Assembly (NCBI GenBank): GCA_020636645.1
Contig: JACJXO010000001.1
Location: forward strand, 186,001-250,000
Reading direction: 5' to 3'
From: Chitinophagales bacterium
GTDB lineage: Bacteria > Bacteroidota > Bacteroidia > Chitinophagales > BACL12
Length of the DNA stretch: 64,000 bases
Shown here: piece after piece, positions 16,207 to 23,818 of the stretch
Layout of the letters: the number at the start of each line of letters is the position of its first letter
Position numbering within the stretch: position 1 is the stretch's first letter
Translations under genes and position numbers: made by a program
The notes under the pieces: generated by a model
Told to the model about the DNA's origin: nothing
What the model saw: the letters and a program-made list of their open reading frames with translations, nothing else
Databases searched by the model: none

Positions 16207-16935
16207 TTAGCGAAGGAATCTCCAGTAGATCTTCCTGAACATATTGAGCAGGTGATACAGCGGAGCGGCCAGTGCGGGTTCTTTGATATGATCCCAGGAC
16301 GAAGGAAAGGAATAGCCCCAATAACGCATGAACGGACCGAACACGAATTTCGCCCTGCGCTTTGCCTGATCACTTTCATAATAACTCCAGAAATCAGCTT
16401 TCTTTTCCGGAGTTTTGTTGGCCTGCGGAAGGTCTCTGGTAATGGGAAGTCCCACGGCAGTGAATACTTTCCGGTAATCCTCCACCAGGTGTTCAAAGCG
16501 GATCACATGATCGAATTTCTTGTGATGGATGATGCTCCAGTTGCTGTAGGGCCATCGGAAGAAATGAAGGAAGTACTTTTCGAAACTTGCCTGGTTGTCT
16601 ATGATGTACTGGTACCTGACTTTGTCTCTGTTGCGGGCAAGTGATTTCCGCAGCCATTTTCCCGGTCGCTTTCTTCCGGTGGAGAATCTTTCGTCGAGGT
16701 CGTTCTTGTACTTGAAGTACATGCTCACGGTCTGATCGAGCGGGTTGCGCACAGAACCGATGCTGGTGTATTTCTTTTCTTCTGAAGTAGCCTTCCGCAG
16801 AAAATCATCGTAGGTGGCATGCTTGTTCAAAAAAGGCTCACAACCGTACTGCTCTCTGATTTCTTTTGAAATGGCAGAGGTAGCAGTAAGGGGCAGTTCT
16901 ACAAAAATGAATTGATAGCGATGGTCTATTACCAT
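16207..16935 (-). CDS. Sulfotransferase-family protein
   Basis: A 242-residue member of the carbohydrate sulfotransferase-like family. The N-terminal strand and loop FVELPLTATSAISKEI stand where the 5'-phosphosulfate loop of PAPS lies, and SVRNPLDQTVSMYFKYK matches the 3'-phosphate-binding RxPxxxxxS motif. The rest is basic and aromatic. It would transfer sulfate from PAPS to a sugar hydroxyl, which fits the polysaccharide genes around it. The 5' loop lacks the usual lysine-rich PKTGST form, so activity needs proof. TACCTTTG sits 4 bases before its ATG, which suggests a leaderless mRNA. Confidence 0.75.
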   Translation of the reverse strand: MVIDHRYQFIFVELPLTATSAISKEIREQYGCEPFLNKHATYDDFLRKATSEEKKYTSIGSVRNPLDQTVSMYFKYKNDLDERFSTGRKRPGKWLRKSLARNRDKVRYQYIIDNQASFEKYFLHFFRWPYSNWSIIHHKKFDHVIRFEHLVEDYRKVFTAVGLPITRDLPQANKTPEKKADFWSYYESDQAKRRAKFVFGPFMRYWGYSFPSSWDHIKEPALAAPLYHLLNMFRKIYWRFLR

Positions 16936-16939
16936 AGCG

Positions 16940-16947
16940 CAAAGGTA
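16940..16947 (-). promoter_or_regulatory. -7 element TACCTTTG four bases from the sulfotransferase ATG
   Basis: Exact match to TAnnTTTG, then CGCT, then ATG at 16935. By comparison with the tRNA promoters, transcription would begin at or next to the A of ATG. Confidence 0.6.
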
Positions 16948-16978
16948 CTTTGCCTGCTGCGATTACACCACCTGCAGC

Positions 16979-17818
16979 CTAATAGTTGTTCATGAAATCC
17001 AGGATCGGATCGCGGACATCTGCCGGCAGACCCAGCGTTCCTGTTCCCAGCTCATGTCCGTAGGCGGGATAAGAGATGTAGGTGTAGTCAGCTCCGGCAG
17101 CGGCGCAGGCGGCATCCATAGAAGTACCATTGGAAACAGGTACAGTAACATCCAGCTCGCCGTAGAGCAAGAGCATGGGCGTAGCCTCAGCGGTCACATG
17201 GGTAACAGGACTTGCCAGGGTATATAAACCTGGTGCTGCATCTATGGTGAACCCGATATAATTCAGCAGCAGCAGACTCAGATCAGGGATGCTCTGGTAA
17301 TAGGGATCGGTCAGATCCGTTGGACCGGCCAGTGAAATGGCACCTTTTATGGCATCATCATCATTCAGCTGCAGACTGGTGTATAAAGCCAGGTGTCCGC
17401 CCGCACTATGACCTGCCAGAACGATCTGATCTGCAGAGATCTTGTACTCTCCTGCTTTGCTGATCAGATGGTCCACCGCCAGCCGCACATCATTGGGCTG
17501 AGCCGGATGGATATCACCTGTCAGGATATTGGCCAGTCTGTAGTTGATATTGGCAATGGCAAAGCCCTGTTCTTCCAGGGTAGCCAGGATGGCAGTAAAA
17601 TCAGACTTATCGCCTGCCGCCCATCCCCCGCCATGAATGAAGATCATCAGCGGCGTTTCATGTGTTCTTCCTGCAGGCAGGTACATATCGTAGGTTTGCT
17701 GCGGATCCGATCCGTAAGACAGATTCATATATCGCAGCTCCTTGGTATCTGTCACTTCGTCCTTCTGACAAGCAGAAAGCCCCAGAGCTGCCAGGCATAT
17801 ATAGAGTATCTTTTTCAT
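16979..17818 (-). CDS. Alpha/beta hydrolase lipoprotein (BD-FAE-like esterase)
   Basis: A 279-residue exported esterase. The lipobox is LSAC (Cys17). The oxyanion stretch HGGGWAAGDKSDF and nucleophile elbow GHSAGGH are those of the hormone-sensitive lipase/BD-FAE group. An Asp in GELDVTVP and the His in YGHELGTG complete the triad. Family members cleave acetyl or feruloyl esters from sugars or small carboxylic esters, so a role in deacetylating a surface or dietary glycan is possible. Its start overlaps the GT4 gene by four bases, so the two are co-translated. Confidence 0.87.
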   Translation of the reverse strand: MKKILYICLAALGLSACQKDEVTDTKELRYMNLSYGSDPQQTYDMYLPAGRTHETPLMIFIHGGGWAAGDKSDFTAILATLEEQGFAIANINYRLANILTGDIHPAQPNDVRLAVDHLISKAGEYKISADQIVLAGHSAGGHLALYTSLQLNDDDAIKGAISLAGPTDLTDPYYQSIPDLSLLLLNYIGFTIDAAPGLYTLASPVTHVTAEATPMLLLYGELDVTVPVSNGTSMDAACAAAGADYTYISYPAYGHELGTGTLGLPADVRDPILDFMNNY

Positions 17819-19008
17819 ATGTTTTCTGCCAGTATCCGGTAGAGGCTGTCCCAGGTATAGTGCGCCTTTGCCGTCTCCTTACTGTTGTTGGCTAACTCCT
17901 CCCAGCGCTGCTGATCTGTCAGCAATAACGCGGTTCTGTCAATAAAGGTATCCAGATCATCGGCAATGAATACATCTTTTCCATCTTCCACCCGGAGGCC
18001 TTCTGTGCCAATGCTCGTACTGACCATCGGAATGCCCCGGCAAAGGCCGTTGATGGTCTTCACTTTCATGCCGCTGCCAAAGCGAAGCGGGATCACATTG
18101 ACCCGGCAACGCGGCAGGTAGTCTTCCAGGTCTTCCACAAAGCCGGTCAGGATGATATCACGATGTCTGGCTGCCATGTCCATCAGTCTCTGATCAGCAT
18201 TCTTACCGATGATGTAGAACTTCAGCTCAGGAAACTGTCCCTTCAGTTTTTCCCAGCCGCCGTCCACCAGCCACAGCAGGCCGTCAATATTGGCTTCCCA
18301 GGTAAGTGTTCCTACATATACAAGGGCCAGCTCCGTTCGGGTGAAATCAGGTACCGGCAGTACGATCTGTTCGTCCTGACCGAGGTGCAGAAACTCGATG
18401 AATTTCTTGTTCCGTTTCACCGGATCAGGCTCGTGGTTCTCATTATCATTGGGTGCACCAAGCACAAGATCGGCACGTTTGACGTAGCGCAGTTCCCATT
18501 TTTTAATGCGTCTGGCTTCCTGACGTATCACCATTTTTTTAATGGGATTCGGTTCCACTTCTGCATATCTGCTCCAGATCAGGTATTCGGCATTGTGGGT
18601 GCGGAACACCACCTTGCCCCTGAAATCTGCCGGCACATACTGCATGGCCTCATAGTGATCGACCACGATCACGTCCATGTCTTTCGACACTTCTTCGATC
18701 TTATTCCTGAAGGAAGCCGATCTGTTCCGGAACATATTGATGGACACACCCAGCAGGTAGCTTTTGAGCAGATTCACTGCATTGCGTTCTACATTCAGCT
18801 CCTCCATATGATAACGGGTAATACCGGTATCAGCCAGAAAGGCATCCTTGTACTTTTTGTCCTCTCCTTTCAGGAAACAGGCAAAATACAAGTCGTGATG
18901 TTGGTGCAGCCAGGTGGCCAGCTTATAGGTGTTGAACAGACTGGCGCCGTGATTGATGGGAAACGGCAGGTGAATGGTCAGCAGAAGGACCTTTTTTCGG
19001 GTGGCCAT
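17815..19008 (-). CDS. GT4-family glycosyltransferase
   Basis: A 397-residue retaining glycosyltransferase with the GT-B fold. The N-terminal domain begins KVLLLTIHLPFPINHGASL (donor/acceptor groove loop), and the C-terminal domain carries the strand LALVYVGTLTWEANIDGLLW and the nucleotide-sugar loop PLRFGSGMKVKT, with the acidic switch in GTEGL. Donor and acceptor are unknown. It is the first gene of a pair with the esterase. TATCTTTG lies four bases before its ATG, again with no room for a ribosome binding site. Confidence 0.87.
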   Translation of the reverse strand: MATRKKVLLLTIHLPFPINHGASLFNTYKLATWLHQHHDLYFACFLKGEDKKYKDAFLADTGITRYHMEELNVERNAVNLLKSYLLGVSINMFRNRSASFRNKIEEVSKDMDVIVVDHYEAMQYVPADFRGKVVFRTHNAEYLIWSRYAEVEPNPIKKMVIRQEARRIKKWELRYVKRADLVLGAPNDNENHEPDPVKRNKKFIEFLHLGQDEQIVLPVPDFTRTELALVYVGTLTWEANIDGLLWLVDGGWEKLKGQFPELKFYIIGKNADQRLMDMAARHRDIILTGFVEDLEDYLPRCRVNVIPLRFGSGMKVKTINGLCRGIPMVSTSIGTEGLRVEDGKDVFIADDLDTFIDRTALLLTDQQRWEELANNSKETAKAHYTWDSLYRILAENI

Positions 19009-19012
19009 GGTG

Positions 19013-19020
19013 CAAAGATA
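19013..19020 (-). promoter_or_regulatory. -7 element TATCTTTG four bases from the GT4 ATG
   Basis: Exact TAnnTTTG match, then CACC, then ATG at 19008. The spacing is the same as at the sulfotransferase gene. Confidence 0.6.
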
Positions 19021-19106
19021 GCAAGGTCATGCAGACACATTGGCGACTCACATCATGATATTGATGATATGGAGCAAGACTCCTGGTGCATCTCATTTAC
19101 CGAGGT

Positions 19107-19127
19107 CGGGCTTTACGCTGTAGTCCC
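19107..19127. repeat. Direct repeat copy A (21 bp)
   Basis: On the minus strand the unit reads GGGACTACAGCGTAAAGCCC plus G. It agrees with copy B at about 13 of 21 places, with the shared core CAGCG and GGGA at its start. Confidence 0.4.
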
Positions 19128-19173
19128 CCGCTGAAATAACAGAATGATACCTGAGCAAAACGCATCCTGGCGG

Positions 19174-19194
19174 GGGCGCTGCCGCTGCAATCCC
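19174..19194. repeat. Direct repeat copy B (21 bp)
   Basis: On the minus strand the unit reads GGGATTGCAGCGGCAGCGCC plus C. It lies in the same orientation as copy A, 67 bases apart start to start, with a GC-rich flank. Confidence 0.4.
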
Positions 19195-19444
19195 GGCTAT
19201 GAAGGTTCCATACAACTTCGGCAGAACGGATCTACATGCCAGTCAGGAAGAGGCATAACCCCAAATTGATGCCCCTCTACAAAAACAGATTCCGTTTGAC
19301 CTTTAGTCCACCCACCACAACCAACACCGGCAAAAAAAAATAACAGAGAAACATGCACTATTGACCAGTAAATAGGTAAATGTGACAAATTGATGATGCC
19401 CTTGCACCATTTGCATGCAAATAAAGAACAAAAATCATCGTAGT

Positions 19445-19452
19445 TACATTTG
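19445..19452 (+). promoter_or_regulatory. -7 element TACATTTG for the AT-rich T9SS gene
   Basis: Exact TAnnTTTG match 33 bases before the ATG at 19486. I see no TTTG at the expected upstream distance. Confidence 0.5.
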
Positions 19453-19485
19453 ATCCTGCCTATATTTATTCATCATTTAAACTAT

Positions 19486-20418
19486 ATGAAATCTTCCATA
19501 CTCCTTTTCACGCTTTTACTAAGCAGCTTATCTATCTATAGCCAAACCAATGAGTTTGCACCGGTTGGGGCAAGGTGGTGGTATGAATTTACAGGAGGAT
19601 TACCATTTGAACCCCCCTCAGGTTACTATTCTATAGAGTGTGTAAAAGATACAGTATTTAATGACACTGCCTGTAAGTATTTAAAGAGTTACTCTGTTAT
19701 TGATGGAGCTACTATAGAGAATGAGAACTTCTTTTTATATCAAAATGAGGACACAATATTTTACCTAATTGATACTCTGCTAGGTCAAAAAATTGATACA
19801 ACATTCCAAGTGTTATATATTTTCAATGCTGAAATTGGAGCTTCCTGGCCCGTTGGCTATGGAGATTATACAGGGGTTAGTATGGCAATACCATGCATGG
19901 ATGATGAGGCTAATTATTTAGTTGTGGATGCTTATACTATGGAAAATATTAACGGAGTTGAATTAAAAAGGATATCGTACTTTACTGATTTTTCTGAATC
20001 AGACTCCTATTGGGTAATGGAAGGAAATGCTTACGAAATATTTGGTAGTACTAAGTATTTATTACCATTACCATTGCTTTGCTTTACAGAAGATTATTAC
20101 CCAAACCAACTTCGTTGTTATGAAGATAAAAATATTGGTTTGGTAAAATTAACAGAAGAAGATAACTGTGAAGTGATAACCAGTGTAACTGATGAAGGTA
20201 TTGATTTCAAAGTTTATCCTTATAATAATGGTATTCAGATAAAAACGGCTTATCAGGAATACATAACTTATATTTATAATCTTCAAGGCCAGCTTATTTA
20301 CTCGAATAATCACGCATATTCTACATTTATTAGTTTGGATAAGTTTAGCGCTGGATTCTATATCATTTATATCAACTTCCAGTCACATTCATCAATCTTT
20401 AAATTTGAATTGCTATGA
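19486..20418 (+). CDS. Secreted protein with T9SS sorting tail, AT-rich gene
   Basis: A 310-residue exported protein: a signal peptide (MKSSILLFTLLLSSLSIYSQ), an unassigned acidic and aromatic body of about 210 residues, then a C-terminal type IX sorting domain of about 75 residues (FKVYPYNNGIQI, YNLQGQLIYS, FSAGFYIIYINF). The body has several cysteines and Trp/Tyr pairs, and I do not recognise it. The ATG at 19486 is preferred to an upstream TTG because the signal begins there. The gene is visibly richer in A and T than all neighbours, breaks the run of minus-strand polysaccharide genes and may have been acquired separately. Confidence 0.82.
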   Translation: MKSSILLFTLLLSSLSIYSQTNEFAPVGARWWYEFTGGLPFEPPSGYYSIECVKDTVFNDTACKYLKSYSVIDGATIENENFFLYQNEDTIFYLIDTLLGQKIDTTFQVLYIFNAEIGASWPVGYGDYTGVSMAIPCMDDEANYLVVDAYTMENINGVELKRISYFTDFSESDSYWVMEGNAYEIFGSTKYLLPLPLLCFTEDYYPNQLRCYEDKNIGLVKLTEEDNCEVITSVTDEGIDFKVYPYNNGIQIKTAYQEYITYIYNLQGQLIYSNNHAYSTFISLDKFSAGFYIIYINFQSHSSIFKFELL

Positions 20419-20580
20419 AAATTAAAATGGTCAATCCCGTTCTTTCGTGCAGAAGTTGATTGTGAATAAGTGATTCATGTATTCAGATTAGCAAATACCC
20501 TGCGGACTCCAATTAAAATAGCTGGCAACAGCATTTGTTTGTGGCCGGTATAGGGTGTGGAGAATATATAATTCTATCTC

Positions 20581-21594
20581 TTATCGCAACCTGCGCCGTA
20601 TGGCCTCACCGATGTTCTTCATTCGATGCAAATTGAATAACAAGGCCAACATAATTTTGAACGGGAAGGAAATGTAGTACCAAACCGGATAGAAAACACC
20701 CGGATTTACGGGCTTTACAGAATAACCATACGATAACATATATGCTCTGCATATACGCTGACAGAACCAGACCTCTCCTTTGTTCAGTCCGCCTTTCTCC
20801 CAGTTGCCTGCCCGCTCGGTCTTGATGCCAAAACTGTCGGGCTTATCTGCTTCATTGCTGCTGCCCACCTGAGGAATGGCCAGCATACTGTCCTGAAATG
20901 CAATACCCAGAAATGCGCAAAGATCACGCACCTGCTTATCCGCATCATTCACCAGCTCTTCAAAAATGACGGTATGCACCCGTTCATGTTCCGTATAAGG
21001 CAATGCTGCACGTTGTGAGGCATTCCACAATTTACTGATCGTGATCGGATGATAATTGATGCGCAGTCTGCGCTGTTCCTTTCTGGTCATGAACCCAGCC
21101 CCCATGGAACGCCGCTGCCATTTGCGCTTCTGCGACAACATCACCCCTCTTGGATCACGCACCATATTGATGATACGGGCTTCCGGAAACAGTTCCAGGA
21201 TCTCTTTGATATAAAATACATCCTGGGGTGTCTTCTCGCATGGAATCGAGCAACCTGCTTTCTTCGTTTCGTGATGCAGAAAGGCACGAAGTATTTCATG
21301 CGGATACAATGATGACTCCATGCTGCTCACCATGTTCATGGCCTCTTCATAGTGCTTGCCTGTATTCATCTCGGCCAGATAGCCATCCCGTTGAATGAAC
21401 ATGAGACGTGATGCCAGGTTGGCCGCTTCGGGTACGGTCAGGACTTTCTCTTTGTCGGCCGTTGACCACAACTGCTCGAAGAAATGCAATTCTTCCAGCA
21501 TGAATATGGCAGGATGGTTACCCAATACCCGTCGCATCATGGTGGTGCCGGACCGGGAATTCCCGACAATGAAGATGATACCAGCTTCCTGCAT
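20581..21594 (-). CDS. PAPS-dependent sulfotransferase-family protein
   Basis: A 337-residue sulfotransferase. The 5'-PSB loop GNSRSGTTMMRRVL begins at residue 11 and the 3'-phosphate motif is MVRDPRGVMLSQKRKW; a conserved histidine/glutamate region (LEELHFFEQ) follows the first loop. The C-terminus is hydrophobic then basic (IMLALLFNLHRMKNIGEAIRRR), which suggests membrane attachment. It would sulfate a sugar or lipid acceptor. It is unlike the shorter sulfotransferase at 16207-16935, so the region has two distinct enzymes. TACCTTTA at 21612-21619 is a plausible -7 element about 17 bases before the start. Confidence 0.85.
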   Translation of the reverse strand: MQEAGIIFIVGNSRSGTTMMRRVLGNHPAIFMLEELHFFEQLWSTADKEKVLTVPEAANLASRLMFIQRDGYLAEMNTGKHYEEAMNMVSSMESSLYPHEILRAFLHHETKKAGCSIPCEKTPQDVFYIKEILELFPEARIINMVRDPRGVMLSQKRKWQRRSMGAGFMTRKEQRRLRINYHPITISKLWNASQRAALPYTEHERVHTVIFEELVNDADKQVRDLCAFLGIAFQDSMLAIPQVGSSNEADKPDSFGIKTERAGNWEKGGLNKGEVWFCQRICRAYMLSYGYSVKPVNPGVFYPVWYYISFPFKIMLALLFNLHRMKNIGEAIRRRLR

Positions 21595-21651
21595 CTTTTG
21601 GTTTTGCGTTCTAAAGGTAACTCGTTAACAGAGGGAAAAGAGTGTCCTGTA

Positions 21652-23538
21652 TCACCTTTCCTCCTGATCCCATCCCAGCATGGCGTCCAGCGTGTTGACT
21701 GCTACATAATGATAGGTGGGTCTGGCACGCTTATAAATATCCATCGCCATAGCCTTACCACTTTCTGTTCCGATCATCGCCTTATACAATGGCGTCAGGA
21801 ATTTTCTTCTTCCCACCGCACACAGGAAAGTATCAATTGCCGGGTAGGCAGGTTCGTACTGACGGTGCAGGGCAAGTTCATACCAGACATCTGCTACTTC
21901 GCAGTTGCCGGTTCCGGTAAATGAAAAAGCCTGATCCAGTGCTGTCATCTGGTCAGCTGTAATTTCATCCGGCAGACTCTTGATGAATCTTAGCCATTCG
22001 TGCGTGCTCCAGTCTTTGGTGTTCAGCTCAGCCGGTGGTGTTCCGTTCTTCCAGGCTGCCAGAGCTGAGTCCACCAGGTTGAAACGCTCTGAAACCACCA
22101 CCGGACAATTATCAGGTATTCCCGGGCCATAGATCCAGGCGTTGATATCGATCCCTTCAAATGCTGCTTTGTTCGGTTCGATCAGATGTTCCTGCAAATA
22201 AGCCACAAATGTCTCAGTGTCCATTACCTCAAATGCATGCGACTGAAAATAGGTATGGAGAAACACATCAAACTTTTCACGGCCTACAGTTTGTTCGAGC
22301 AACCGAAGGAAGTATGCTCCTTTGTTATAGGCAATGTCGCTCATGCCATCATCCGGATCACGATCACTCAGTTCCAGTTTCAGATGCGTATCCGAAGAAC
22401 TCTTTCCGAATTCTTCAACCGTAGCCGACAGGTCATTGTACTCCAGCACCTTCAGCATATCTGCATAATCTTTGCCATATACCTTTTCCATGATGCGGTT
22501 CTCGAAATAGACGGTAAAGCCTTCATTCAGCCAGAAGTCGTTCCAGTTGGCATTCGTTACGAGATTACCACTCCAGCTGTGTGCCAGTTCGTGTGCCACC
22601 AGTGCGGTCAGTGATCTGTCGCCGGCAATGATGGTCGGCGTAGCAAAAGTCAGTCTTGGATTTTCCATCCCTCCGAACGGGAAGCTCGGTGGAAGCACGA
22701 TCACATCATATCTGCCCCAGGCATATTCGCCATAGAGTCCTTCAGCCTGATCCAGCATATCCTGCATATCAGCAAGTTCCCAGGCACAGGCATCCACATA
22801 GGAAGGCTCCGCATACACGCCGGTATTACGTCCTATCGGCTTATAGGCAATGTCGCCCACCGCCAGTGCCATCAGGTAACTGGGGATACGCTGTTCCATC
22901 TTGAAATGATAGGAGCCGTCTTCACTAATATGCTGCGGATTCTCTGCACTCATCAGCGCCAGCATGCCCGGCGGAACCTCTACCTGGGCCTCATAGGTGA
23001 AGCGCACACCAGGTCCATCCTGACAGGGGATCCATGTTCTGGCCAGAATAGCCTGCGACTGTGTGAACAGAAATGGATATTTCTTATCTCTGGTCTGCTC
23101 TGCTGTAAGCCATTGTAATGCAGCTGCGTTGGGCGATGTGGTATATCCTATAGATACTTTTTGTGTATTCTCCCTGATCTCAACAGAAAGCGGAATACCC
23201 AGATACGGTCTGCCTTCCATTGCAATGCCTAAACTGTATTCAAGCGTGTCACCATCCTGATCCACCACAGAGGTAATATGCAGTCCATTCATATCAAAGA
23301 TCACCTGACTTGCACGATCTGAATGTTTGTCAAGAGTCCAGGTGGCGTTGGCGGTTAAAGTCGTTGTACCAAAGTCAACATAAGCCAGCCAATCCAGGTG
23401 TGAAACGGACACCTGATCCGGACGTGAAAAGGAATGTGGATCTCGCATGATCTTATTTTCTGTTTTATTGGAATCTGAGGGCTGGCAGGAAACGGACAAT
23501 AGCAGTGCCGCCCCGCAGAGGAGAGAAATGCCTTTCAT
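21652..23538 (-). CDS. M1-family metallo-aminopeptidase lipoprotein (LTA4H-like)
   Basis: A 628-residue zinc aminopeptidase. The lipobox ends in SVSC (Cys18). GGMENP (289-294) binds the free N-terminus, and HELAH (316-320) plus E339 in NEGF bind zinc. The stretch QSQAILARTWIPCQDGPG is typical of the leukotriene A4 hydrolase/aminopeptidase B branch. A C-terminal helical domain covers about residues 460-628. It would trim peptides in the periplasm or at the surface. The TAATTTCG element four bases before the ATG resembles the other leaderless starts. Confidence 0.93.
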   Translation of the reverse strand: MKGISLLCGAALLLSVSCQPSDSNKTENKIMRDPHSFSRPDQVSVSHLDWLAYVDFGTTTLTANATWTLDKHSDRASQVIFDMNGLHITSVVDQDGDTLEYSLGIAMEGRPYLGIPLSVEIRENTQKVSIGYTTSPNAAALQWLTAEQTRDKKYPFLFTQSQAILARTWIPCQDGPGVRFTYEAQVEVPPGMLALMSAENPQHISEDGSYHFKMEQRIPSYLMALAVGDIAYKPIGRNTGVYAEPSYVDACAWELADMQDMLDQAEGLYGEYAWGRYDVIVLPPSFPFGGMENPRLTFATPTIIAGDRSLTALVAHELAHSWSGNLVTNANWNDFWLNEGFTVYFENRIMEKVYGKDYADMLKVLEYNDLSATVEEFGKSSSDTHLKLELSDRDPDDGMSDIAYNKGAYFLRLLEQTVGREKFDVFLHTYFQSHAFEVMDTETFVAYLQEHLIEPNKAAFEGIDINAWIYGPGIPDNCPVVVSERFNLVDSALAAWKNGTPPAELNTKDWSTHEWLRFIKSLPDEITADQMTALDQAFSFTGTGNCEVADVWYELALHRQYEPAYPAIDTFLCAVGRRKFLTPLYKAMIGTESGKAMAMDIYKRARPTYHYVAVNTLDAMLGWDQEER

Positions 23539-23542
23539 AGCA

Positions 23543-23550
23543 CGAAATTA
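23543..23550 (-). promoter_or_regulatory. -7 variant TAATTTCG four bases from the M1 peptidase ATG
   Basis: TAnnTTCG, one base off consensus, then TGCT and ATG at 23538. Confidence 0.45.
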
Positions 23551-23558
23551 GGGAAATG

Positions 23559-23584
23559 AAAAAAAGACGGCTGTGAAGGCCGTC
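23559..23584 (-). terminator. Rho-independent terminator after the 52-residue membrane protein
   Basis: The minus strand shows GACGGC-CTTCACA-GCCGTC followed by seven T. It begins 20 bases past the stop of the small gene at 23605 and ends just before the M1 peptidase promoter element. Confidence 0.88.
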
Positions 23585-23604
23585 ATACAAGGAGTTCCGG
23601 CTGC

Positions 23605-23763
23605 TTACAAGCCATCCATTGCCATGGCGAAGCTGGTGAACAGCAATGGCAGGGTGATCCAGAAAAAGTTGCTGAAGAACATGATCATGTAGATACAGGC
23701 GAAGAGGGATAAAAAGCCCAGCGCCCACCACATCAGTTTGTTTTTCTTCTTTGCTTGCTCCAT
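23605..23763 (-). CDS. 52-residue single-pass membrane protein
   Basis: A short open frame starting at the ATG at 23763. The N-terminus is strongly basic (MEQAKKKNK). A hydrophobic, aromatic-rich segment (about 11-45: WWALGFLSLFACIYMIMFF, then SNFFWITLPLLFTSF) is long enough for one or two helices. The protein ends AMAMDGL. A clean terminator right after the stop and an intergenic spot on both sides support a real gene. I know no function; small proteins of this kind can be subunits or regulators of membrane complexes. Confidence 0.65.
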   Translation of the reverse strand: MEQAKKKNKLMWWALGFLSLFACIYMIMFFSNFFWITLPLLFTSFAMAMDGL

Positions 23764-23818
23764 TGGTATTGACTTAAGAGCCACAAAAGTACAGGATTAA
23801 CACCATCCGGCAAACTCC

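Larger units (their letters stand above)
19021..19485. other. Gene-free stretch with two diverged direct repeats
   Basis: No supported gene in about 465 bases. The left half is GC-rich and holds two related 21-base units (19107-19127 and 19174-19194). The right half is AT-rich like the T9SS gene that follows and holds TACATTTG at 19445-19452. A 63-codon minus frame at 19197-19388 has no family resemblance, and I do not call it. Confidence 0.5.

Noticed and set aside
19197..19388. 63-codon minus-strand open frame in the gap before the T9SS gene
   Set aside because: No family resemblance, Cys/Trp-rich odd composition, no promoter or terminator of its own, and it overlaps the repeat copy B end. 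Treated as chance.
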